From an uncultured Caryophanales bacterium (GTDB lineage: Bacteria; Bacillota_I; Bacilli_A; RF39; UBA660), in NCBI GenBank assembly GCA_905206805.1, contig CAJLIR010000010.1, forward strand, positions 1 to 46,307: DNA of 46,307 bases. Direction: 5' to 3'. The notes under the pieces were generated by a model. It made no database searches, was not told the DNA's origin, and worked only from the letters and a program-made list of their open reading frames with translations. Positions within the stretch are counted from its first letter, which is position 1. Every line of letters begins with the position of its first letter. Made by a program: the position numbers and the translations under genes. This document shows, in pieces, positions 1 through 7,077 of the stretch.

Positions 1-2
1 TA

Positions 3-176
3 TCAAAAAGTGAGTTAGAAAAAAATACTATGATTGCTGAAGCTAGAGATGAAGGAATTGCGATTGAAAAGGCTAATATGGCAAAATCAATGATACAAAA
101 GAAATTCAATTTAGACTCAATATCAGAAATAACAGGATTAAGTATAAAAGAATTATCAAAATTAAGTATTAACTAA
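3..176 (+). CDS. Rpn-family recombination-promoting nuclease/putative transposase, C-terminal tail (5' truncated by window edge)
   Basis: Only the last 57 codons are inside the window; the frame is open to the left edge. The tail is a charged, helical stretch ending in a small helix-turn-helix-like segment (SISEITGLSIKELSKLSIN). It closely parallels the end of the complete Rpn protein at 34826-35689 (IISKVTGLTKDQLISL). Rpn proteins carry a PD-(D/E)XK nuclease core and promote RecA-independent recombination; that core lies outside the window here. The assignment rests on this internal similarity and on recall of the family. Gene-level completeness cannot be judged. A hairpin terminator follows. 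Confidence 0.65.
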   Translation, partial: SKSELEKNTMIAEARDEGIAIEKANMAKSMIQKKFNLDSISEITGLSIKELSKLSIN

Positions 177-202
177 TATTTATAAATAATATTGAATTAT
201 AA

Positions 203-238
203 GGAATGTTTAATATAAATCAAAACATTTCTTTTTTA
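203..238 (+). terminator. Rho-independent terminator after rpn tail
   Basis: AATGTTT pairs with AAACATT across a short loop and is followed by a run of T. It separates the Rpn tail from spoIIIAH. Confidence 0.6.
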
Positions 239-297
239 GTAATAAATTTTTATATAAATAATATATTTTACTAGATAGGATTTACCAGGAGGAATAT

Positions 298-828
298 ATG
301 ATAAATAAAAAAAATTTATGGTTTTTAACATTATTTAGTTTAATATTAGTATTAAGTGTATATTATATAACAATGCCGTCTGAATTGCTTTTAAATAACG
401 GATATTTAAATGAAATACCTGTATCTACTGATAATAAGAGTGATGGCAGTGGTGATAATGATGTTAGTGTAAGTATAGAAGAAAGTGAAATTTTAGTAGC
501 TCTTAGAGTTGAAGCAGAAGAACAAATGCTTAGTGAAATAGAAGAACTTAAGTCAGTATTAACTGATGTTGAGTCAACTGTAGAAGAAAAGAATAACGCA
601 TTTGAAAAGATGAAATCAATTAATATGTCAAAAGGTGAAGAAGAAAAATTAGAAAAAATTATTAAAGAAAAATATAATTTAGAAGCATTTGTAAAAAAAG
701 ATGGTGATCAAATTAGAATTGTAGTAGCAAGTAACAAGCATGATACAACGTTAGCAAATAATATAATGCGTTCTATTCAAGAAAATTATCAAGATAAAAT
801 GTATATTTCTGTTAAGTTCCAAAAATAG
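298..828 (+). CDS. spoIIIAH: Stage III sporulation protein AH (SpoIIIAH)
   Basis: SpoIIIAH is the mother-cell protein that pairs with forespore SpoIIQ across the two septal membranes during engulfment and helps form the SpoIIIA-Q feeding channel. The 176-residue protein has a short cytoplasmic start, one membrane segment at about residues 8-25 (WFLTLFSLILVLSVYYITMP, typical of the family), an acidic linker, a helical stretch from about 65 to 125, and a C-terminal alpha/beta domain of the YscJ/FliF ring-building type. AGGAGG lies 5 bases before the ATG. It stands alone: the upstream gene is rpn-like, not spoIIIAG, so either the spoIIIA operon is split in this lineage or the rest lies elsewhere. 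A hairpin terminator overlaps its stop codon. Confidence 0.85.
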   Translation: MINKKNLWFLTLFSLILVLSVYYITMPSELLLNNGYLNEIPVSTDNKSDGSGDNDVSVSIEESEILVALRVEAEEQMLSEIEELKSVLTDVESTVEEKNNAFEKMKSINMSKGEEEKLEKIIKEKYNLEAFVKKDGDQIRIVVASNKHDTTLANNIMRSIQENYQDKMYISVKFQK

Positions 829-850
829 TAAAAAAAGTTACTATTTTTTT
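821..850 (+). terminator. Terminator overlapping the spoIIIAH stop codon
   Basis: AAAATAGTAA pairs with TTACTATTTT over a 6-base loop, followed by T residues. The stop codon TAG (826-828) lies in the 5' arm. Confidence 0.85.
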
Positions 851-873
851 CTTTGTAAATAGGCTATTTATGA

Positions 874-901
874 CACTAAATATTAGTATTTACATAAAAT
901 A
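874..901 (+). promoter_or_regulatory. Candidate mother-cell sigma (SigK-type) promoter of gerE
   Basis: CATAAAATA at 893-901 fits the SigK -10 consensus CATANNNTA. An AC dinucleotide lies 16 bases upstream (875-876), as expected for SigK -35 elements. gerE is transcribed by SigK in Bacillus subtilis. In DNA this AT-rich the match could arise by chance. Confidence 0.4.
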
Positions 902-945
902 AATTGAAGAAATATAAACCACCCGACTTAGGAAGTGAGGGAAAT

Positions 946-1152
946 ATGAATAAAAGTATTCTTACTAAAAGAGAAAAAGAAGTGTTTGAATTGCTTATAA
1001 AGAATAAATCTACTAAAGAAATAGCTGAACATTTAGACATAAGTGAAAAAACTGTTCGTAATCATATATCAAATGCTATGCAAAAACTTGGAGTTAAGGG
1101 TCGCGCTGGAGCTGTAGTAGAACTTTTAAAACTTGGAGAAATTTCGTTATAA
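946..1152 (+). CDS. gerE: Spore germination/late sporulation transcription regulator GerE (LuxR-type HTH)
   Basis: GerE is a small DNA-binding protein that tunes late mother-cell genes, such as coat genes, in the SigK regulon. The 68-residue protein is essentially a bare LuxR/FixJ-type HTH domain: LTKREKEVFELL starts the scaffold helix, and SEKTVRNHISNAMQKLGVKGR is the recognition helix region, nearly identical to B. subtilis GerE (74 aa). The open frame runs back to a TTG at 904, but the ATG at 946 follows a GTGAGGG ribosome-binding site and gives the family length. It is followed by a terminator and then gerM, an order also seen in B. subtilis, where one small gene intervenes. Confidence 0.93.
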   Translation: MNKSILTKREKEVFELLIKNKSTKEIAEHLDISEKTVRNHISNAMQKLGVKGRAGAVVELLKLGEISL

Positions 1153-1177
1153 AACGTATTAAACTACGTTTTTTTTC
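1151..1177 (+). terminator. Terminator after gerE
   Basis: AAAACGTA pairs with TACGTTTT across a 6-base loop, then six T residues. It starts inside the gerE stop codon and lies 25 bases before gerM. Confidence 0.85.
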
Positions 1178-1201
1178 ATATTATTATTTAGAGGTGGAAA
1201 T

Positions 1202-2167
1202 ATGTTAAAAAGATTTTGGGTTAAGAGAATTTTTATTTCAACGTCAGCTTTATTTGCAATACTACTTTTATATATTATTCCATCAACAGATGAGCTTGAT
1301 TTAACAGGTAGTTTAAATCAAGAACTTTTGTATGTTGATAATGAATTAAAAACAAATGAAATATTTTTACTTGATAGTTATAATTATTTAGCCAGAACAG
1401 AGGTCGTTGTAGCAGAAACTGAAATAGAAAAAAAGGCTGTTGAACTTATAAATATTTTGATTTCGGGTGGTAGTGGAGAAAGCAGAGTTCCGAACGGATT
1501 TAAAGCTATTTTACCAAGTGATGTAAAAGTATTAAGTGTTGAATATGATAATGGTGTATTAAAGGTAAATTTTTCTAGTGAACTTTTAGATGTAAATATT
1601 AATTATGAGGAAAAAGTTGTAGAAGCACTAGTATATACTTTAACAAGTATTGATGGTGTTGATAATATAATTATATATATTGATGGAAAGGTTTTAAATA
1701 AATTACCACAAACAGGAATTAATTTACCAAGTACTTTAAATCGAAAAATTGGAATTAATAAACAATATGATTTAAATAGTACTAGTAATATAAATAATGT
1801 AACTGTTTATTATGTAAATAAATATAATGATGATACTTATTATGTTCCTGTTACAAAGTATTTAAATGATGATAGGGAAAAAATCAAAATTATTGTAGAG
1901 GAACTTACAAGTTCATCAACTTATAATAGTAATTTGATGAGCTATTTGAATAGTAATGCTAAATTATTAGCGACTAATGAAACTATAGATAAACTTGATT
2001 TAAATTTTAATCAATATATATTTAATAATTATGATGAAAAAGACATTTTAGAAGAGGTTATTTATACTATTGGATTATCTGTAAGGGATAATTATGATGT
2101 AAAAGAGGTAAATATTTTGGTAGAAAATGAAGAAATTGTAAAAAGTGTGTTAAAAACTATTGAATAA
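1202..2167 (+). CDS. gerM: GerM-like spore protein with two GerMN domains
   Basis: GerM is an outer-forespore/mother-cell membrane protein needed for full sporulation and germination, and reported to help engulfment-channel assembly. The 321-residue protein has one N-terminal membrane segment (about residues 10-26) and two GerMN repeats (about 50-175 and 195-315); the first carries the pattern LPSDVKVLSVEYDNGVLKVNFSS. The B. subtilis protein is a lipoprotein, but no Cys lies near the end of this membrane segment, so this one is probably anchored by an uncleaved helix. AGAGGTG lies just before the ATG. It sits beside gerE, conserved with Bacillus. The terminator between the two suggests gerM has its own promoter or depends on readthrough. 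Confidence 0.88.
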   Translation: MLKRFWVKRIFISTSALFAILLLYIIPSTDELDLTGSLNQELLYVDNELKTNEIFLLDSYNYLARTEVVVAETEIEKKAVELINILISGGSGESRVPNGFKAILPSDVKVLSVEYDNGVLKVNFSSELLDVNINYEEKVVEALVYTLTSIDGVDNIIIYIDGKVLNKLPQTGINLPSTLNRKIGINKQYDLNSTSNINNVTVYYVNKYNDDTYYVPVTKYLNDDREKIKIIVEELTSSSTYNSNLMSYLNSNAKLLATNETIDKLDLNFNQYIFNNYDEKDILEEVIYTIGLSVRDNYDVKEVNILVENEEIVKSVLKTIE

Positions 2168-2188
2168 ATTTTCTAATTGTTGTATAAT
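2160..2188 (+). promoter_or_regulatory. SigA-type promoter of tRNA-Arg
   Basis: TTGAAT (2160-2165), a 17-bp spacer and TATAAT (2183-2188). The -35 overlaps the end of gerM. The predicted start, near 2195, falls inside a hairpin just before the tRNA. Confidence 0.7.
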
Positions 2189-2210
2189 TTATGTGTTCTT
2201 TGGAGCACAT

Positions 2211-2287
<77 letters not shown>

Positions 2288-2297
2288 TAGAGTTTAT

Positions 2298-2328
2298 AAC
2301 CATTGATTTTCAATGGTTTTTATTTTTT
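2298..2328 (+). terminator. Terminator after tRNA-Arg
   Basis: AACCATTGA pairs with TCAATGGTT over a 3-base loop, followed by a T-rich tail. It lies 11 bases after the tRNA CCA end. The 180 bases from 2331 to 2512 show no gene or repeat that I can support. Confidence 0.85.
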
Positions 2329-2548
2329 TAGGAACTAAATAGGTACTAAAATTATAAATTATTTAATAAGTCAACAATTTCATCTTATATTGTTGGAAAT
2401 AAATGCTAGCTAGTAGTTAGTTTTTTTATTTGGTTAAATTTTATCGTATTTTTATACTATTTAAAACGATTAAAATTACTGTGAATATATAGATTATATT
2501 GTTAAAAAGTAGTATAATATGCACGAATTATTTTATATGGGAGGTTTT

Positions 2549-2926
2549 ATGGAAGCAATTTTTTTATTGAAAGAATATGCAGCATTATCACTTATTAAAT
2601 CAAAAAATTATTTTTTTTGTGAAAATTTTATCACAATATCAGAACTAAATCAATTTGTTCATTTTTTACAACAGGAATTTAATAATCGCAATCTAAATGT
2701 TGTAATAACTTCAAATACACTAAGTATTGATGACTTTACTGTAATGGGAGAAGTAATTATGGTATCAAATAATTGTTGTTTTAATTTGGATTTACTTCCA
2801 ATAGATGTATCAAAAATTCTATATGACTCTAACTTAATTGGAAATTTTTTGCAACATTTGGAAAATGAAAAACTAGAAACGTTAGAAATAAAAAAGAAAG
2901 TAGTTCCTAAATTATACAAAAAATAA
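2549..2926 (+). CDS. Conserved-looking hypothetical protein, 125 aa
   Basis: I do not recognise this protein. It has no signal peptide or clear membrane helix. It starts with a hydrophobic helix (MEAIFLLKEYAALSLI), has alternating beta-like segments (NVVITSNTLSIDDFTVMGEVIMVSNN is split across the middle), and ends in a lysine-rich tail. The frame extends back to an ATG at 2519, but that codon lies immediately after a TATAAT (2513-2518) that looks like a -10 box. GGGAGG at 2539-2544 serves the ATG at 2549, so the shorter form is preferred. It is a single-gene unit with normal composition for the window. Confidence 0.55.
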   Translation: MEAIFLLKEYAALSLIKSKNYFFCENFITISELNQFVHFLQQEFNNRNLNVVITSNTLSIDDFTVMGEVIMVSNNCCFNLDLLPIDVSKILYDSNLIGNFLQHLENEKLETLEIKKKVVPKLYKK

Positions 2927-3038
2927 TATTATAGTGGATAATTGATATTAGTTAGTATTTATTACTGCATTACTGTCTAGAAATTTACGCATGGTGTGGT
3001 TTTGATACTTCCACCAAAAGGACACTACTTAGAAATAA

Positions 3039-3066
3039 AAAGTCTTTTAAAATAAAGGCTTTTTTT
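3039..3066 (+). terminator. Rho-independent terminator in intergenic region
   Basis: AAAGTCTTT pairs with AAAGGCTTT (one G-T pair) followed by T residues. It lies 112 bases past the stop of the 125-aa gene, so the transcript has a long 3' region or a separate small RNA ends here. Confidence 0.75.
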
Positions 3067-3235
3067 ATGTCATTTTTTCAGGAAAACTTCCAAAAAACTC
3101 CTATCTTCAATTTATTATTTTTATAGTAATAAACCTATTTTTAATTTATCTTCAATAAGAATTTATTATAAAAATTTTAAAAATATTGTCTTTTTTTGTT
3201 GATAGTGATACAATAAAATCGTAAATATACTTGAG

Positions 3236-3358
3236 CAGTATTAAGGGTATGTTTTCCTTATAATATTTTACTGATATTAACCAAGGATAAGGAGGTGTTA
3301 CAACTTGTTTGTAATACAACATTCTTAATACTGGATAATTTTGCTCCTGAGTTGTATT
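3236..3358 (+). promoter_or_regulatory. Candidate structured leader RNA with alternative helices
   Basis: CAGTATTAAG (3236-3245) pairs perfectly with CTTAATACTG (3324-3333). Nested inside, TCCTTAT (3255-3261) pairs with ATAAGGA (3287-3293), hiding an AAGGAGG. TTACAA (3298-3303) pairs with TTGTAA (3309-3314). AATACAAC (3313-3320) pairs with GTTGTATT (3351-3358) and would compete with the other helices. It lies 60-180 bases upstream of the secreted-protein gene on the same strand. I cannot assign it to a known riboswitch class. Confidence 0.4.
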
Positions 3359-3420
3359 TGATCTAAAAATTGGTTGGTACAAATATTATATGTATAAGAT
3401 TACGTATAAGGGGAGGAAAT

Positions 3421-3951
3421 ATGAAAAAATTTATGAAAAGAATGTTTTCAATAACGTTTATGTTTTTATTAGTTAGTATTCTTTGTTGTGATAAAGCATC
3501 TGCTTTAACAAATGCGTCTACTGTTGCCAGTTATAATTTTTCAGGAACAGCATCGGCTTTTGGTGGAAATTATCAGTCTATGGATTTTTATTATGTAGCT
3601 AATAGTGCTAATTATTTAAAAGTAGATGTAAACACATCTGGAGGAGATACTTTTGATTTAAGATATGTTGCTTATGATACTTATCCATCAGAAAGAAAAA
3701 TAATAGCAGAAAAAAAATCAATTACCGCAAAAGGTAATTCATATACATTCTATTTTATTCCACAAAATGGTAGTTGCCCTGGTAGTAGTAGTCAGTGTAT
3801 AACAGTGCCTGTAATTAATTCTTATGATATGACTAGTGCTAATAATGTAGCAAATAATTTTTTATTGTGGTATGGTATAGAAGTACATAATGGTTCTTTG
3901 CTTGGAGGTACTTTAAGTGTTAGTGGAACATATATTTTTATGAATTATTAA
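3421..3951 (+). CDS. Secreted protein of unknown function, 176 aa
   Basis: A clear signal peptide begins MKKFMKRMFSITFMFLLVSI and has a likely signal peptidase site after DKASA, near residue 27. The mature part, about 149 residues, is rich in Ser, Thr, Asn, Tyr and Gly and has the alternating pattern of a beta-sandwich. It has one cysteine pair (GSCPGSSSQC) that could form a disulfide. There is no cell-wall sorting signal or known enzyme motif. The frame opens at a TTG at 3370, but AGGGGAGG just before the ATG at 3421 decides the start. A MacB-like ABC transporter begins 54 bases later with no terminator between, so the two are probably cotranscribed. The protein could be a substrate, partner or antimicrobial effector of that transporter; this is inference only. 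Confidence 0.7.
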   Translation: MKKFMKRMFSITFMFLLVSILCCDKASALTNASTVASYNFSGTASAFGGNYQSMDFYYVANSANYLKVDVNTSGGDTFDLRYVAYDTYPSERKIIAEKKSITAKGNSYTFYFIPQNGSCPGSSSQCITVPVINSYDMTSANNVANNFLLWYGIEVHNGSLLGGTLSVSGTYIFMNY

Positions 3952-4005
3952 GAATTATAAAAGGCAAAATTACTATTAGTTTTCTTTTTAGTTAGGGGTT
4001 ATAAA

Positions 4006-6570
4006 ATGATAAGTATTAAGAATGTAACAAAAATATACAAATCAAAAAAAGGAAAAGATACAATTGCGTTAAATAATATTAGTTTACAATTTGCAGACAA
4101 AGGATTAGTATTTATTGTTGGGAAAAGTGGTAGTGGAAAATCATCATTGTTAAATGTAATTGGTGGTCTTGATAAATACAATTCTGGTGAGATTATTTTT
4201 GATGGTAAGAGTTTCAATGAGTTTAAAGACAAAGACTATGATTATTATCGAAATTCACAAGTTGGTTTTGTGTTTCAAGATTTTAATCTTATTCCAGAAT
4301 ACAATGTTTATCAAAATATAGAATTATCATTAAGTTTACAAAAAAAACATACATCAAAATTCCAAATTGACAAATATTTGAATATTGTAGGCTTAGAAAA
4401 TTTTGGCAATAGAACAATAGATGAATTATCTGGTGGACAAAGGCAAAGGGTATCAATAGCACGCGCATTGATTAAAAACTCAAAAATTATACTTGCAGAT
4501 GAACCTACAGGTTCACTCGACTTAATAACAAGTAAGCAAATCTTTGAACTATTACAACAACTATCTAAATATAAATTAGTAATTGTTGTTAGTCACGATA
4601 TAGAATCGGCTAAATTATATGCAGATAGAATAATCCAAATTTCAGATGGAAAAATAATATTTGATAATAATCAAAATAATAATGAAAAATCGCAATTGGA
4701 AATATCACAATCAAATTACAATCCAATATCATCTAGTCTGACATTTAGAAAGTCTTTAAAATTAGCATTTAAAAATTTAATGAAAAGAAAAGTCAAATTT
4801 ATATTTACTATTATTTTAATGGTTTTTGCTATTTCATTTTTTGGTATATCAAAATTATTATCCAAGTATGATTTAGAATATTCTCATTCACAAGTTATGG
4901 TAAATGCAAAAGAAAATACGGTTAAAATAAATAAGAATAGTGCATCTCCTGACGGCACTTATCAAGCACTTAATAATTTCACTGTTCCTTTTAATGAAAG
5001 CGATATTGAGTATATAGAAAATTTACTAAAAATGGATACTACAAAAGTATATTCACTAAATGAAAATGGAAAATACATAAATTTTAATTTTAATAGACAA
5101 AATATTAGTTTTAATAATAATATTTCTTATTATTCCAATGCATTATCAAGATTATACTTTATTGAATATAATTCTAAAAATAAGCAAGAAGTTATTGGAA
5201 AATATCCTACTAAATCTGATGAAGTTTTGATACACAAAACTTTAGCTGATTATATTATTTATTATGGGGTTGAATTGTATAATAAAACAGATAAGTTAGA
5301 AGAATATTACAAGCCAACATCATATCAACAAATTATTGATGAACAAAAATATATAAAATTAGGTGATACAAATAAGATAAAAATAGTTGGTATTATAGAT
5401 GATGATTTATCGGAATATGAAGAACTTAAAAATATTAAGTATGTTGAAATGAATGAAAAAAATGAAAAACTTTTAGATAAATTTATTAGTATTTATGGTG
5501 ATAAAGTTGATAAAGTTTATGTCATTAAAGATTTTTCAAAACAAATTAATTTATTGCCAAATAATATAATAAATCAAAATGATTTCTTATTCTCATTTGT
5601 AAATAATAATAGTGAAAAACCAATTAACTCAACAATCTCATTATTAACTAGCAATGCTAATATTACTGATGGGAATATTATAAATAATCCCAAGTTATTA
5701 CAAAATAAGGAAATAATTATTAATCAATCTTATTTAGATTTTATTTCCGATAATGAGTTTTCAAATGGATTAAATAATTGGATTAGCAAACATTCAAATA
5801 ATTTGGGAATTGATAATTTAACTTATGAATATATTAATAATTATTTAATTCAAAATAATATAATTAATTCAAATCTTGATATAAAAGTAACTGATTATAG
5901 TAATAAAGTTAATAAAACTAATCCAACGATAATAGAAGATGTTAAAATAGTTGGATATAGTTTTGATGATACAATATATATGTCTAGTGATATTTTAGAA
6001 AAATATATAAGTGATATTAAAGAAATTACAAAATTACTTATATATAGTGATAATCAAAAAGAATTAGAGCATATTTTTACTTTAATACCTATAAATGATA
6101 ATGAGTTTACAACTGAAACAATTTTTTCAAAAAATATAATAAACACAACTTATTTACTAGATAATATATCAATTATAGCCTTTTATTGCAGTATAGTATT
6201 CTTAATTTTTTCAATAATTTTGTTAATTAATTTTATAAATAATACGATAAATGATAATAAAAAACAAATTGGAATTTTAAGAGCATTAGGAACTTGTAAA
6301 AAGGATGTCTTTAAAATATTTTTCTTGGAGGGATTTTTAATTGGAATAATTTCTGTTATTTTTTCTATAATTATTTGTTATATATGCTATATAGTTGGTA
6401 ATTCAATTTTTATGCAACAATTATTCTTTGAATTTAAGCCAATTGTATTTACATTGAATTTAGTAATAACAATTATTATATATGTTTTAGTTGTTATACT
6501 AATATCAACATTTATTTCAACTTTAAAAATTTCCAGTATGAAACCTATAGATGCAATATTAGATAAATAA
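4006..6570 (+). CDS. ABC transporter with fused ATPase and FtsX/MacB-like permease
   Basis: The N-terminal ATPase has Walker A GKSGSGKS at residues 39-46, Q-loop Gln91, signature LSGGQ at 141-145, and Walker B ending in Asp165-Glu166. A linker leads to a first membrane helix (about 263-283), then an extracytoplasmic domain of about 430 residues, then three helices near 722-744, 776-797 and 818-840. The last part carries the FtsX signature region (KKQIGILRALGTCKKDVFKI). This is the MacB (type VII, mechanotransmission) plan: such proteins work as dimers and drive periplasmic or surface events or export rather than classical import. The length is 854 aa. The outer domain is unusually rich in Asn, Ile and Lys. 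It follows the secreted-protein gene at 54 bases and ends in a strong terminator. The substrate is unknown. Confidence 0.85.
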   Translation: MISIKNVTKIYKSKKGKDTIALNNISLQFADKGLVFIVGKSGSGKSSLLNVIGGLDKYNSGEIIFDGKSFNEFKDKDYDYYRNSQVGFVFQDFNLIPEYNVYQNIELSLSLQKKHTSKFQIDKYLNIVGLENFGNRTIDELSGGQRQRVSIARALIKNSKIILADEPTGSLDLITSKQIFELLQQLSKYKLVIVVSHDIESAKLYADRIIQISDGKIIFDNNQNNNEKSQLEISQSNYNPISSSLTFRKSLKLAFKNLMKRKVKFIFTIILMVFAISFFGISKLLSKYDLEYSHSQVMVNAKENTVKINKNSASPDGTYQALNNFTVPFNESDIEYIENLLKMDTTKVYSLNENGKYINFNFNRQNISFNNNISYYSNALSRLYFIEYNSKNKQEVIGKYPTKSDEVLIHKTLADYIIYYGVELYNKTDKLEEYYKPTSYQQIIDEQKYIKLGDTNKIKIVGIIDDDLSEYEELKNIKYVEMNEKNEKLLDKFISIYGDKVDKVYVIKDFSKQINLLPNNIINQNDFLFSFVNNNSEKPINSTISLLTSNANITDGNIINNPKLLQNKEIIINQSYLDFISDNEFSNGLNNWISKHSNNLGIDNLTYEYINNYLIQNNIINSNLDIKVTDYSNKVNKTNPTIIEDVKIVGYSFDDTIYMSSDILEKYISDIKEITKLLIYSDNQKELEHIFTLIPINDNEFTTETIFSKNIINTTYLLDNISIIAFYCSIVFLIFSIILLINFINNTINDNKKQIGILRALGTCKKDVFKIFFLEGFLIGIISVIFSIIICYICYIVGNSIFMQQLFFEFKPIVFTLNLVITIIIYVLVVILISTFISTLKISSMKPIDAILDK

Positions 6571-6649
6571 TATAAATTATTATAAAAATGTGTTTTATTA
6601 AAAAAATGGATTATCAATTTGAGAAACTGCTGAAAAAGTAGTTAAAATA

Positions 6650-6692
6650 AAAACTGATACTTAGAATTATTTTCTGTTTATCAGTTTTTTTT
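6650..6692 (+). terminator. Terminator of the secreted protein/ABC transporter unit
   Basis: AAAACTGATA pairs with TATCAGTTTT around a 19-base loop, followed by T8. Confidence 0.8.
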
Positions 6693-6955
6693 ATTCTGTT
6701 CACAATATTACTTATGTTAGTTTGAAATATATTACTTATATGGGGTTTCAAAAGAAAATTTTCCTTTGTATACATCGTTATGTAGTATGCTACAAAAATC
6801 CATTTGTTACAAAGAATTTTTTTATTTTTGCTTTTTTATATCCATAATTATTAACTAATTGTGTTTTTTATTGCAGCAAAAATTTGTAAAAACATTAAAA
6901 AAGAACCGGTGTATAAAAATTAAGGAATTTATGAGATACTATTGAAAAAATTAAC

Positions 6956-7012
6956 AACTATTTATAAACTGTCCAACTTTCGGGGTTCAGTTCAAAATAG
7001 TTAGTTTTTTTA
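6956..7012 (+). terminator. Hairpin terminator enclosing the IS-like end
   Basis: AACTATTT pairs with AAATAGTT, and inside it AACTG pairs with CAGTT. A T7 run follows. The IS-type repeat forms the loop side of the structure. Confidence 0.6.
6970..6994 (-). repeat. Solitary IS3/IS150-type terminal inverted repeat
   Basis: On the minus strand it begins TGAACTGAACCCC and continues with GTTGGACA. This is the TG-ACTG-ACCC-GTTGGAC layout of IS150-group ends. The outer TG end faces murC, so the element body would lie to the left. No transposase or partner end is visible there. Confidence 0.55.
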
Positions 7013-7025
7013 TACAATAATACTG

Positions 7026-7054
7026 TTGATTACTTTAAAAATATGGAATATAAT
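7026..7054 (+). promoter_or_regulatory. SigA-type promoter of murC
   Basis: TTGATT (7026-7031), a 17-bp spacer and TATAAT (7049-7054), 23 bases before the murC start. Confidence 0.75.
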
Positions 7055-7077
7055 ATTGTTAGAAATAAGGTGTTAAA

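Larger units (their letters stand above)
2927..3420. other. 494-base intergenic stretch with several hairpins, no supported gene
   Basis: From left to right it holds three things: a GTGG...CCAC hairpin region near 2990-3020, a terminator at 3039-3066, and a set of mutually exclusive helices at 3236-3358. Open frames on either strand here lack ribosome-binding sites or family resemblance. Confidence 0.5.
6693..7025. other. Gene-free stretch with hairpins and one IS-type end
   Basis: TTTGAAA (6721-6727) pairs with TTTCAAA (6746-6752). CTTTGTA (6764-6770) pairs with TACAAAG (6808-6814), enclosing a TGTAG/CTACA hairpin and followed by a T7 run. An IS3/IS150-like terminal repeat lies at 6970-6994. 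No open frame with a ribosome-binding site is present. It may be the eroded interior of a mobile element or a small RNA locus. Confidence 0.45.

Noticed and set aside
3152..3382. 76-aa minus-strand frame over the structured leader
   Set aside because: It has no ribosome-binding site, spans the inverted repeats and resembles nothing known.
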